The notes beneath the pieces were generated by a model, which was given only the letters and a program-made list of their open reading frames with translations, was not told where the DNA came from and ran no database searches. DNA of 44,891 nucleotides from Oscillospiraceae bacterium (GTDB lineage: Bacteria; Bacillota_A; Clostridia; Oscillospirales; Oscillospiraceae), in contig JAFYAB010000139.1 in NCBI GenBank assembly GCA_017540945.1, positions 1 through 44,891 on the forward strand, read 5' to 3'. Both the position numbers and the translations under genes were made by a program. Every line of letters starts with the position of its first letter. Positions within the stretch are counted from its first letter, which is position 1. Positions 1-10,800 of this stretch are shown piece by piece.

Positions 1-2
1 CG

Positions 3-380
3 AACAGCGCGCCTTCCGGTACATCCCAACCCGAGCCGAGACAGCGCTCCTATAGCGCGCCGACGAACAGCGTAACCTCCGGTACAACCCGTCCCGGTCA
101 GGGTCAGTCTTACGGCAGCACGCAGACGAACGGCGTACCCTCCGGTACAACCCGTCCCGGTCCGAGCCAGTCCTACGGCAGCACGCAGACGAACAGCGCG
201 CCTTCCGGTACATCCCAACCCGAGCCGAGACAGCGCTCCTATAGCGCGCCGACGAACAGCGTAACCTCCGGTACAACCCGTCCCGGTCCGAGCCAGTCCT
301 ACGGCAGCACGCAGACGAATCCTATTCCCTACGGCACGTCCCGCCCCGTTCAGGAGCAGCCCTATGGCAGTGTTTCGGAG
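3..380 (+). repeat. Six tandem 63-bp (21-codon) repeats
   Basis: Units start at 3, 66, 129, 192, 255 and 318, each 63 bp. A higher-order period of 189 bp is also present: units 1-2 (3-128) and 4-5 (192-317) are almost identical at the DNA level, differing only near GGTCAGGGTCAG versus GGTCCGAGCCAG. Unit 6 is the most diverged and grades into unique sequence. The near identity points to recent duplication by slippage or unequal recombination. Confidence 0.9.
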
Positions 381-503
381 AATAAAGCGCCCTCCGTGGA
401 TGGGAATACACGGCCAGGCCCGCCGCGTCCGGAATACAGGCCTCCGAAGGGCCCCTCCGGCCGAAAGGATTTCTTCCGGAATGAGGAAGATCAGAATCAG
501 TAA
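3..503 (+). CDS. C-terminal part of a repeat-rich low-complexity protein (5' end outside window)
   Basis: An open frame runs in from the left edge and stops at TAA 501-503, leaving 166 residues. Residues 1-126 are six tandem copies of a 21-residue unit of the form N-S-x-x-S-G-T-(T/S)-(R/Q)-P-...-(Q/R)-S-Y-(G/S)-S-(T/A)-(Q/P)-T, rich in Ser, Thr, Pro, Gly and Gln. The last 40 residues are more charged and end DFFRNEEDQNQ. No catalytic motif is visible in the part present. The stop lies 48 bases before the VirB4-like gene on the same strand, so the two are probably co-transcribed. The function is unknown. By position it could be a membrane or surface component of the same apparatus, with the repeats as a flexible tail. 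The start and the main domain must lie upstream. Confidence 0.8.
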   Translation, partial: NSAPSGTSQPEPRQRSYSAPTNSVTSGTTRPGQGQSYGSTQTNGVPSGTTRPGPSQSYGSTQTNSAPSGTSQPEPRQRSYSAPTNSVTSGTTRPGPSQSYGSTQTNPIPYGTSRPVQEQPYGSVSENKAPSVDGNTRPGPPRPEYRPPKGPSGRKDFFRNEEDQNQ

Positions 504-551
504 GACAGAGATCCGGACAGGAAAAAAGAAATCTATCAAGGAGATCAGCAC

Positions 552-3500
552 ATGAAACGTTTGATACCTGGAAAAACCAAGGTACAGGTGGAACTGTTCA
601 AAGGCGTCAGGCTTGGCGACATCATTGTCGCCATGCTTGGGATCGCCATGCTCATTTTGATCCTGATCTCCTCGCTTCCGCACAAGCTGTATTTCTGCAT
701 TGCGGTTGTGTTCGTGGCAGGATTGCTTTTGGTGCGATTGGATACGGTTTCCAACTATCGCTATATCCTGCAGATCATCACACATTATGCGTACAAGCGG
801 CGGTATGAACGTCTGACCGACGACGAGCTTCTGAAATCGCAGGCGCTGGGAACGGAAAAAAACACCAAATTCGACCGCCTTTTCAAGACCAAAAACAATG
901 CGGGGCAGAAGCCTGTGACGCTGAAGCCTTTGAAAAAAGGAAAGAAAGCTGACAAAGCCCCGAAGCAGGCGGATTTACAGAAGAGCGAAAAGAAGTCCCA
1001 AAAGAAGACTGCGAAAACAGCGCAGAGCACCGAAGAAAACTCCAAAACCAGGAAAAAAGCCCGGGAGGAGGAAGATCGGCTTCTCAAGAGCGCATCGGTT
1101 TCCGAGGAGGAGAAAGAAGCAATCCGCGCCCGCCGCCGGGAAGAATTCGCTGCGTCTATGCAGAAGCAGGCCATTGCCCGTGATGCAGAGATCAATCGCG
1201 AAGACATGAATAAGCTGATCGGCTTCACGGGGATCCAGGACGCATACATTGAATACAACGGCGAGTATTTTGGCGGCGTAATCGAGATCGATCCGGTGGA
1301 ATTCCGCTTTTTCAGCGAACACAGACGGGCAAATTCCATTGAAAACTGCTTTGGCCGGGTCCTCCGTTCCATCCACGGGAAATTCAGCGCCAATATCATC
1401 AAGCTCGAGCGGGCGATCAATTACGACCGGTATCTGGACCGGGAACGGTCAAAACTGGATCAGCTTCGCCAGTCCTTTGAAAGCGGCCTGCTCTCCGAAG
1501 AGGAATACCAGATTCGGGTGGAAATAACCTGGGATCGCGTTCAAGAGCTGGAGGCCATGTGCGGGGAAGACAAGGTCATCGACCCGTTCTATTACCTTGT
1601 GCTGTTTGAAAGCGATAAAAAGCAGTTGGATCTGATGCTTCGGGAAGCGGTTCTTCTGCTTGAGCAGGGGGAGCTGACCGTGCGCCGCCTGCAAGGAAAG
1701 GATCTTGCCATCTTCCTGAAATACACCAACCAGCTTGATTTTGACGAACATGAGGTGGATTTGATCCGCCCGGAGGACTATGCAGTGTGGGCGCAGCCCA
1801 ATGTTGTTGACGTCTATCCGCGACGGGTGGAGGTCAACCATATTGTGACCCACAATTTCCGGGTCGTCAACTTCCCGATGGCCGTCGGCGACGCATGGCT
1901 GGCCGGTGTGATGAGTCTTCCCGGAACGAAGGTGGTTCTGAAGGCCAGGCAAATGGATCGGGACAAGGCCATCCGCACCATCGACCGCAGCCTGATGGAG
2001 CTCCGCGGACAATGGTCTGCCACCAGCATCGACTCCAAACGATTGGAGATTGAGGCACACCTGAGCACGCTGCAGGAGCTTCTGGCGACCCTGCAGGGAG
2101 ACAACGAGGTCCTCTTTGAGTGCAATGTGTACATCACGGCGTATGACATTATGGGGACCCGGAACAATTTCCGCATTCCCCAGCCGCCAAAATCTCTTCT
2201 GCCTAACATCAGCAGCATGAAAAAAACGGTCCGGCGTTCCTGGCAGGAAGCCGGCTTTCGCTTGAACAACATGGAATTCGACCAGATGCGGGCATTCCTT
2301 GGATCGCAGGTCAGTTCTTTGGACCCGCTGGCCAAGGAAGGCCGCGGCATTCCGAGCAATACGGTCGCGGCCTGTTTCCCCTGGATCTACGCCCATATTT
2401 CCGATGAGGGCGGCGTCCACCTGGGTCAGAGCGGCGGTGTACCGGTATTTATCAATTTCTTCCGCCGAGACAGCGAACGAATCAATTCCAATATGGTCAT
2501 TATTGGTAAGTCCGGTTCCGGTAAATCCTACGCGACCAAGTCCCTGCTGGCCAATCTGGCGGCAGAGGACGCGAAGATTTTCATTCTGGACCCGGAAAAC
2601 GAATATACGGAACTGGCCCGGAATCTGCACGGAAAATTCATAAACGTGGGCAACGCAACTTACGGCAGACTGAACCCCTTCCATATCATCACTGCCCTGG
2701 ACGACGACGAAGCAGGGAAGGGAGGACCCAGCGGAAGCTATGCGACCCACCTGCAATTCCTGGAGGAGTTTTTCAAGCAGATCCTTCCGGATTGCGACAA
2801 GGACGCCCTGGAATACCTGAACAATATGGTAGACCGGGTCTATACGGACAAAGGGATTACGCCGGAAACGGATCTGAGCAAACTGCGTCCGCAGGATTAT
2901 CCCGTTTTCGACGACCTCTACGAGACCATCTTTGAAGAATTCCAGAGCACAGACAATCAGTACCTTCGCACGATTCTGCGAACGCTGATGAATTACATCG
3001 CAAAGTTTTCCAGAGACGGGCGCAATGCCAACATCTGGAACGGTCCCAGCACCGTGACAACGGAAGAAAACTTCACGGTTTTCAATTTCCAATCGCTGCT
3101 GGCCAACCGCAACACCACCATTGCCAATGCGCAGATGCTCCTTGTTCTGAAATACATAGACAACGAGATCATCAAGAACCGCGACTACAACACCCGGTAT
3201 GGCCTGAACCGCAAGATCGTGGTGGTCATTGACGAAGCCCACGTATTCATTGACACAAAATTCCCCGTGGCACTGGACTTCATGTTCCAACTTGCAAAGC
3301 GTATCCGTAAATATAACGGTATGCAGATTGTCATTACCCAGAACATCAAGGATTTCGTGGGCAGCGAGGAGATTGCCCGGAAATCCACTGCCATTATCAA
3401 CGCCTGCCAGTACAGCTTTATCTTCGCGCTGGCGCCGAATGACATTCAGGATCTGGTTCGTCTCTATCAGAATGCCGGCGGCATCAATGAGAACGAACAG

Positions 3501-4865
3501 GAACAGATCATTCAGGCCCCGAGAGGACAGGCCTTCACGATCCTGAGCCCAAGCTCCAGAAGCACCTTCCAGGTTGAGACCAACCGGGACATCACGGAGA
3601 TGTTTGAGCAGCCGGATTATCAGAGCAAGTATTATTCCTCCGAACAGGGCGCTTTGGCCTGGGAGGATTACGTGGCTGAAAGCAGGACGATTCGTGCCGA
3701 AAACGTCTTGGACCGCATGCAGGACGAAATCCTGAGCGATGAGGATCCGAGAGAATACCGCGGCTTTGTTTTGGAAGAGGTCAGCGAGGACGAGCTTGAC
3801 GACGATGGAGGCTTCTCCTTCGAGGAGGAGAGTATCCCCGAGGAGATCGGGCAGTCCAGGCCCACGCTGCCTCCTGACGCCCCTGCGTTCCGGACAGAAT
3901 CCGGCAGCGACGCGTTGGTGAGCGGAATCCGCGAACTGGCGGAGTCTGTTCGGGATCTGAGCATGGATGCGGTACGCAGCGAGGTGCGACGTTCCATCGA
4001 AGCCCACATCGGCACTGTGTCAACAGATGAAGACAGCCGTACGCGTGCGCTTTACGAAACCATTGAGGCGCTCCGCCGGCAAAACGAGGAACTGCAGCGG
4101 AGGCTGGAAGTCGGCGAGACCGCTGCCCGCTCCGGAGAATTCACGGAGAATCCCTTTGTGCCAGCGAGTGTGGAGAAAGATCCTTTTGCTCCGGAGGATC
4201 CGTGGAGCGCACTCTTCAGCGAGGCGTCTGCGACCGGGAAAGACGCTTCCAAACGCTCCGAAGAACTTGCCGAGGAATCCTTTGCGTCGGAGCGCCTGGA
4301 CAAAGATCCCTTTGCTTCGGAGGACCCCTGGAGCGCAATCTTCGGCGAGGCGTCTGCGACAGGGAAAGACGTTTCCGAACGCGCCGAAGAACTTACGGAG
4401 GAGCCTTTTGCGCCGGATCGCCCGGACATGGATCCATTTGCTCCGGAAGACCCCTGGAGTGCAGTCTTTGGCAAGGATGCTGCATCTTCGAAAGAATCTT
4501 CAGACCCATGGAGCAGCGCATGGGATTCCATCGAGCCCTCCCTGGAGCAGGAGGAAACTCCGGCTCCGAAGCCCTCTGCCGACGTGTGGGGAGACGGTTG
4601 GGAATCCAACGAGCCCGTCCAGGAGCCCAAGCAAGGGCCGAAGGCAGCAGCCAGAGAGGACGAGCTGCTTGAGACGACTTCTACTGCTGCGCAGAAGCCC
4701 GCTTCCAGTGCCAGCAGTCTCATAGAGCAGTTCTCCAAAAAGATATCCAAGCTGAGCGTGCTGGAACGGATGAAGATAGAAAACCTGACGGTGATGGAAA
4801 TCAGTCTGGACGAACTCGCAACCCAGATCGAGGCCGAGCGCGCCCACAGAACAGTCTCAACCTGA
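552..4865 (+). CDS. PrgI-like/VirB4-like fusion ATPase with repeat-rich C-terminal tail
   Basis: This 1,437-residue protein looks like the motor ATPase of a type IV secretion-related machine, acting at the inner face of the membrane. Residues about 22-62 form two hydrophobic segments in a short basic N-terminal region that resembles the small PrgI membrane protein, normally a separate gene. A Lys-rich linker (about 110-190) follows, then a VirB4/TraC-like core. The core has Walker A GKSGSGKS at 652-659 and Walker B VVVIDEAH with D894 and E895. After about residue 1,040 the protein is acidic and low-complexity, and from 1,210 it carries 42-residue repeats beginning DPFAPEDPWSA. VirB4 proteins are usually about 600-850 residues, so both ends are additions. 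The start is ATG 552 behind AAGGAG. The gene sits 20 bases before the giant exoprotein gene. The VirB4 assignment is strong. The PrgI assignment rests on topology and basic flanks only. Confidence 0.85.
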   Translation: MKRLIPGKTKVQVELFKGVRLGDIIVAMLGIAMLILILISSLPHKLYFCIAVVFVAGLLLVRLDTVSNYRYILQIITHYAYKRRYERLTDDELLKSQALGTEKNTKFDRLFKTKNNAGQKPVTLKPLKKGKKADKAPKQADLQKSEKKSQKKTAKTAQSTEENSKTRKKAREEEDRLLKSASVSEEEKEAIRARRREEFAASMQKQAIARDAEINREDMNKLIGFTGIQDAYIEYNGEYFGGVIEIDPVEFRFFSEHRRANSIENCFGRVLRSIHGKFSANIIKLERAINYDRYLDRERSKLDQLRQSFESGLLSEEEYQIRVEITWDRVQELEAMCGEDKVIDPFYYLVLFESDKKQLDLMLREAVLLLEQGELTVRRLQGKDLAIFLKYTNQLDFDEHEVDLIRPEDYAVWAQPNVVDVYPRRVEVNHIVTHNFRVVNFPMAVGDAWLAGVMSLPGTKVVLKARQMDRDKAIRTIDRSLMELRGQWSATSIDSKRLEIEAHLSTLQELLATLQGDNEVLFECNVYITAYDIMGTRNNFRIPQPPKSLLPNISSMKKTVRRSWQEAGFRLNNMEFDQMRAFLGSQVSSLDPLAKEGRGIPSNTVAACFPWIYAHISDEGGVHLGQSGGVPVFINFFRRDSERINSNMVIIGKSGSGKSYATKSLLANLAAEDAKIFILDPENEYTELARNLHGKFINVGNATYGRLNPFHIITALDDDEAGKGGPSGSYATHLQFLEEFFKQILPDCDKDALEYLNNMVDRVYTDKGITPETDLSKLRPQDYPVFDDLYETIFEEFQSTDNQYLRTILRTLMNYIAKFSRDGRNANIWNGPSTVTTEENFTVFNFQSLLANRNTTIANAQMLLVLKYIDNEIIKNRDYNTRYGLNRKIVVVIDEAHVFIDTKFPVALDFMFQLAKRIRKYNGMQIVITQNIKDFVGSEEIARKSTAIINACQYSFIFALAPNDIQDLVRLYQNAGGINENEQEQIIQAPRGQAFTILSPSSRSTFQVETNRDITEMFEQPDYQSKYYSSEQGALAWEDYVAESRTIRAENVLDRMQDEILSDEDPREYRGFVLEEVSEDELDDDGGFSFEEESIPEEIGQSRPTLPPDAPAFRTESGSDALVSGIRELAESVRDLSMDAVRSEVRRSIEAHIGTVSTDEDSRTRALYETIEALRRQNEELQRRLEVGETAARSGEFTENPFVPASVEKDPFAPEDPWSALFSEASATGKDASKRSEELAEESFASERLDKDPFASEDPWSAIFGEASATGKDVSERAEELTEEPFAPDRPDMDPFAPEDPWSAVFGKDAASSKESSDPWSSAWDSIEPSLEQEETPAPKPSADVWGDGWESNEPVQEPKQGPKAAAREDELLETTSTAAQKPASSASSLIEQFSKKISKLSVLERMKIENLTVMEISLDELATQIEAERAHRTVST
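4179..4490 (+). repeat. 42-residue (126-bp) coding repeats in the VirB4-like tail
   Basis: Copies start at 4179, 4305 and 4431, exactly 126 bp apart, each beginning DPFAxEDPWSA(L/I/V)F. The first two are complete and are followed by SEASATGKD/GEASATGKD and an acidic stretch. The third is cut short and passes into further DPWSS and DVWGDGW variants. An earlier degenerate copy (ENPFVP) lies just upstream. The conserved aromatic/acidic DPW core suggests a repeated short binding motif on a disordered tail. Confidence 0.85.
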
Positions 4866-4885
4866 CAGAAGGGAGGGAAATACGG

Positions 4886-7800
4886 ATGAAAACAATGATC
4901 CGGAATATGATGCAATTCATTGGCCGATGCTGGAAGCGCTTTGCGCTGGTGATGGCTGCCGCCGTCCTGTCCTGCCTTTGCCTCTTTGCGGTCTCTCCCT
5001 CTGCCAGGGCTTGGACCCAGATCCCAGAAAGCGATCTGGAGGCGCTGACCCCAGAACAGCAGACACTTCTGGAAACCATGCCAGAGGGACTGAAATGTCT
5101 GACCTATTTGAATCTGTATGGCGCGTCGATGAATGAAACCTATCAGTTCTTTCAGCGCAACTCGCCATACTACAATCTGATCACAAGAAATTATCTCTAT
5201 TCCGCTGACGATGTGCTGGAATACGTGTATTCTGACAAGGGGCCGGACGTGAGCACCGCCGAAGGCCGCGCACAGGCGGAATTCCTGCAGGAGCTCTACT
5301 TTGCTTACGCCGGAATCTATGGCTCTTATGACGATTTTATGGCCGGGCATTTTATGAGCTACGGCGAATACCTGCAAAACAAGAGTCTTTCCGAGCTTGA
5401 AGCCGCCCGGGACTGGCATACCCGCCGGGAGCAGGCCTCTATGAGCTCCGACTGGAAGCACCGGGAGTGGGTCCAGTGGGGCCAGGTCCTGGACGCCTGG
5501 ATCGTCTACCGCGGCGGAACGCCTGAGTCCCAGATCCCAGCGGCCCTGCGGGAATTGCGGGAGGCCTATAAGTCGGAGCCGTACCCGGATCTGACAGAAG
5601 GACAGCAAGCGCTTATGAATGCCATGCCCGCTTTGTTCCGTCCCCTGACCTATGCCGCCCTTACCGGCACGACCGGTCTGAGCTGGTTCCGGGAAAACTC
5701 CAGCGTAAAGCGGGACGTGATCCTTGGCTATTGGCCAATGTCGGAGGAGGAACTCAGTACGACCTACGCTTCGATGGTGCAGGCCGGAACCGAGCAAAGC
5801 CCGGAGGGGAAGGCAGTTCTGCAGCTGTTCTTCCTTCGCCATGACGCCTACGCCCGTATGACGGTGGCCAACCGGATCTACCTTTCCGACAGCGAAGCCT
5901 TTCATCGTCACAGCGGGACCCAGAGCTGGGAGTACGGCAGCATCATCGTCGCCCTGGAAGCCTGGATCGAACAGCGCGCCGGAACCGACGCGGCTCTGCG
6001 CGGCGAGTTCGACGATGTGTTCGCTGCCGCGCGGGCGTGGATCGACTATTACGCGGTCCTCCAGGAGGAGCTGGCAGAGTCGGAACGGGCTGCGGCGGAG
6101 GCTGCCGCCCAGGAATGGGAGGACAAGCAGGAACAGCCGAATCCCAAGTATGACCCGAAGCCCACGGTGATTCCCACCGATTTCCCCCTGACTGTCGCTG
6201 AGAAGACGCTGCTGGAGGCCCTGCCCCGGCGCTATATGCCGGCAGCCCTGGCATTTCTCTATCCCGATCTGACGGCGGAGCGCTTCTTCCGTACCTATAC
6301 GGAGACCCAGTGGAAGTCTGTTGCCGCAGAGCTGTTGAATCTGAACATCGCCGGGCTGGAGGCCGAATACCTGCGCCTGGTGCAGATCAACAATGCAGGG
6401 ACCATAACGGAGGCCGAGGCGAACCGCCTGGAGCTCTGCGTGGAACTGCTGCTGTTCCGCTATCGCACGGAACAGCGGAAGGGCTTCGGCTACCTTCAGA
6501 TTGCAGCCGGCAGCAACGGGAAGGCGGATTACGTCTCTTATACATATGTTTCCGATTACATCCTGATGGACAAGACTCCTGCGCAACTGCGGGCGGACGC
6601 GGCCCGGGACGATGCGGACAATCCGGACGGAAAGCGCCTGTACCGGACCCACAGCGCCGCCATGCGGCGCGCCATCGCCGACTACATCGAGCACAAGGAC
6701 GACGAAGTCAATATTGAGCTGACCATGGACGACATGGTACGGCGCATCTACGAAGCAACCATGCCCGATATGCAGGTTTACGCCTGGCTGGTGGCCACAG
6801 ATATTGCTCCGGCCGATGATCTGAACTACGCCATGATGCCGGAGCAGCTGGCCGGGTATCTCTACGATTACGGCACAGGAGCTCAGATCGCCGCATCGAA
6901 GATTCTGGGCTTTTATGGCCGGAAACCCTATCACAACACAAGCCACCCGAGCTTTTATATCGCTTCGGACAGCCAGCTTACTGCGGTTGTAAACTCTGTA
7001 AACCAATACACACCGGAATCCATCATCGAGGCACAGCATATTCTCTGGCATAGAAGAGGAGAATTCTATTCGCAAAACGGCCGATACCACAGCGCGCTGG
7101 GTACAATGAATGCAGCCCAGCTTCAAAGCTGCCGTGCGAGTGCGGAATCGGACTATTACGCCGAGACCGACAGCGGTAAAATCGCAGAGCTTCGCAACTG
7201 GATGGAGCAAATCGACGCCTGGCTGGCACTTCGAAAGAAGCAGAACGGCAGCCAGGGCGGCGGCTCCCAGAGCGGGGAAGCGGGGCTCCCGCAGCCCTCC
7301 GAGGCGACCGCAATTCCTGCCGAGCAGCGGATTTATGTTCTGGAGACTGCTACCGGACGCATGGCCGGACAGAAGGTGGAATTCTTCCGGATCGTTTATA
7401 CAACACCGGAGGGCGATACCAGAACGCAGTATATATTTCCATCAGAGAATACCCTGCAGGAGGGGTATCAGGCCGCGCTTGCTGCCACCAATGACGGCGG
7501 ACTTACCCAATGGGTGTCCAGAGTCGTCGGTTATGTGGCGGAATCCCCTGAGTCGGTGAAAGCGCTTCAGAGCTGGAATACGGATCAGTTCCTGTTCTGC
7601 GCGGATGCGCAGATTGCCTCCGTGAATGAGATTCAGGTTTTTGCACGGCACGATGGCAACGGCGACCGAAACGAGTGGACCTGCGCCGGAATCCGTCTGT
7701 ATCGGGTGGATTATCTTCGCGGCCTCGGCAGATACGGTTTCTTCTCTTCGGAGTATTATCTGGACTATTCCGGACCGCTGCTTGCCGAGCTGCGATTTAA

Positions 7801-10800
7801 TGACGAGGGGCGGAAGGATCTGAGCTGGCGCGGCGGCGACCGGCTGTTCCGCTTCGGCGGGCCAAAAGGCGACCAAGGTTATTCCCTCAGCAATTCCGGC
7901 CCTGCGCGGCAGTTTGCGGCGACGGACGGTAACATCATTTTCCGCATTGACTTTGCGGATCAGTATCAGGCGGGGCTTGAATGCCTTGCCACACCGACAA
8001 GCGGTGAGAACACGAAAAGCATCGGCCGGCCCGGCAATCTCTGTGAGGCGCTGGCCCTGCGCGTCACCTACTTGGACAGCTTCGGCGCATATCGGGAGGT
8101 TACCCTGCCTGCCGTCACAAGCACGGCTGCATGGAGCGTGCTCAAGGGCGGCGTCAGTACGACGCAAAACTTCGCGGGTCTGGCCCAACAGGGTGAGAGC
8201 CTTGCCTTTGTCGGCTATCTCCCGGATTACGCGGAGACGGTGCAGGTATCTCCCATTCTCGGAGGAAGCGCGGCAGCTTCCGCCGCCGGTTTGAGCCTCG
8301 ATGCCGGGAGTGAGGGCGCGGCAGACAGAAACAGCAGAATCGCTGAGAGCGAAAACGATTGGGCTGCCATCCGCTGTATCGCGCTCTATGATGCTGCCCG
8401 CGGCGGGCTTCGCGCCGCAATCAAGGATGGGTTCCTGCGTTACGAATTCCCCGGGACGCCGGCGTGCTATTACTGCGCGCCGGATGTGACGGGGCTTCGG
8501 CTGGAAGCGGGCGGCACGGTCAACACCCTTGCTATGAATGCCTACTCCGGCGGCAGCATCACGCCCCGCGACGGGCGGGAGCTATTTTTGATCACATTGG
8601 TTACAGATGACGTCGAAATGGCCGGAACAAGATCAGAGATCTATCTTCGCCTGAATTATGTGGATCTCGACGGCGTTGAATCCGAGTCCCCGGAATTCCG
8701 CCTTCAGGAGTATGCCAATCAATACTATGGCTTCTGGCCGGGCTCTGAGGCGAATTTCGGCTATGTTTACGGTCTGTCCACCACCTCGGATGACACCGGT
8801 TTCCACGGAAACGGCCTCCGCGTTATTCTGCCCATTCAGGGCGTCCACCGCTTCCAGTCGGCTTCTATCCGGCTGGGGAGCACCGGCGGCGCGGATGAAT
8901 GGCAGATGCAGAATCTGACCATCCAAACCGTAGAGGAGGTCGGACCGCGTGAGCTGGAATGGAAGCAGGTACGGGTCTCCAATGCCGCGGGGCAGGAGGC
9001 CGTGAGCGATCGCCTCTTCAGCCGAACGGTATCGGGTCAGCTCATTTTTGACCTTGCTCATGGGGGGGCGGTAGATCCTTCCAATCCGGTCCAGCCCTCC
9101 GGCACGACCTTTGAGCCGATCCTGATCCAGGATGGAGAGACCCAGGTTCTCGAGGTGGATACCGGGAACGTACTGGAACGAAAGGACGTGGATTGGTCAA
9201 GTCTCTGGTACAATATGACGATGGCCGATGCCATGCAGGACCTGGGCTTCCTGCGCAATCGCGGACACTATACCATTCAGGTGAAGGTTGCCAGCAACGT
9301 CAACAACATTACGGGCGACGACGACAGCGGCTCTAAGAACCAGTTCTATTTCCAGCTGCTATTTACGCAGGGAGGCAAGAGCGCGCTGGTTCTGGCAAAC
9401 CAACAGATGGAGGCAGACGGCTTCCGCGCAGGAACCGTGGAGACCTTCACGATCAATACCAGCCAGGCCTACGGCGACCTTGCGGCGATTCGTGTCATCC
9501 CGGAGGATATTTCCTCCGACAGCGACAAGTATGACAAGCTGAAAATTGACAGCATCACCGTGATTCAGGAGGGCAACAGTCAGGTATCTCCGCTCTGGCG
9601 GGTGAACAACGTCGGCTGGATCGGTATCGACTACCGGGACGAGGGTGAAACGAGCTCCATCGGCGGCGTAAGCACCAGAACCATCGAGGAGCTTTCTCAC
9701 GACTATCTTGTGACGGAAAGCAGCTATGCAGTCAACGTTCAATTTGCCATCAGCACCGGACAGTACAAGAACCGGAACGGCGAGACAACCGAACAGTTCC
9801 AAGGGGAACTGAGCGCGGAGATCGGGTATCGTGACCTGAACGGCACAGTCCGTACGACCATTGTAGAGGATGTTGTGGAGCTGATGTACGCGTTCAACAA
9901 CCGTCCTGCCCGCTATGCGGAAATTCAAAACAATGGCGTTTTCACCAACGGAAAAGCAACCAGTGATCCCAGCTATATGTTCCGTCCCAACCATACGGAT
10001 CGGTTCACAATCCCGCTGGACGGCCTGGAGCAGCTCCTGTATGTCAAGCTCTACCCCAGAAGTTCCGTCAACAGCTGCTGGAATATTTCGGAGGTCAGCG
10101 CTTCTCTGATTCGCGGTCAGGGACGCAGGATTCTGAACGTAGCGGGTGAGTTTGCCATGCGCTATGCGGAAGAAGAGGAACCGCAGCTGATTGCGGTCGG
10201 CAACAGCAGCGGCGAACCGAAATACAGCAAACAGCTCTATATGACGTCTGTCTCTGACAGCTCCTCGCCGATCACCGTGAACTTCAGCTCCGAAAAAGTG
10301 GATGGAGGCGCCAGCGCCATATCCAATCCCGCTTTGGTGACGGAGCTTCCCACCACCGGGGCTGACAGCTTCAACCTTGTACTGTTCCCCCAGAGTGAAG
10401 GCGGCACCGTTGTGACCGACTATGACATTACAGCATCAGTTCGCTATACCTCCACCACAGATACCATTCTCCAAAACGCAGGCAAGATGGAAAAAGCGAT
10501 TTGGAACGGCCAGCCTGTCTTCTACATGGTGGGGTTATCCGCGCCGCAGCTTCGTCAGCTCAATTCTGTCAGCGTCAAGGCCGACACGTCTTTCAATGTA
10601 TCTGTCTCCGGCGGTTATCTCCAGCGCGTCCGGAGCGGGTTCGTCGTGGAGAACTATGAGCTCGGGCCTGCAAGTAATGTGGATCGGGCTGTGCAGCTGC
10701 CCTTCGCGGAAAGCTCGGTCTGGGAGCAGGAGCTTTGCCTCCAGCTCGGCCCGGAAACACCGCCGATCCGCCTGAAGAATGGGGTCAACGACATTGCGGT

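Noticed and set aside
3..380. Regularly spaced repeats as a CRISPR array
   Set aside because: The units are contiguous without spacers, stay in one reading frame and encode a repeat protein.
1449..4007. Long open frame on the minus strand (852 codons) opposite the VirB4-like gene
   Set aside because: It is a shadow of the GC-rich plus-strand gene: no ribosome site, no motif, and His/Gly/Leu/Val-rich composition typical of antisense frames.
4052..7210. 1,052-codon minus-strand frame across the VirB4 tail and the giant exoprotein gene
   Set aside because: It spans the junction of two well-supported plus-strand genes; the translation is low in protein-like features and includes mirrored repeats of the tail.
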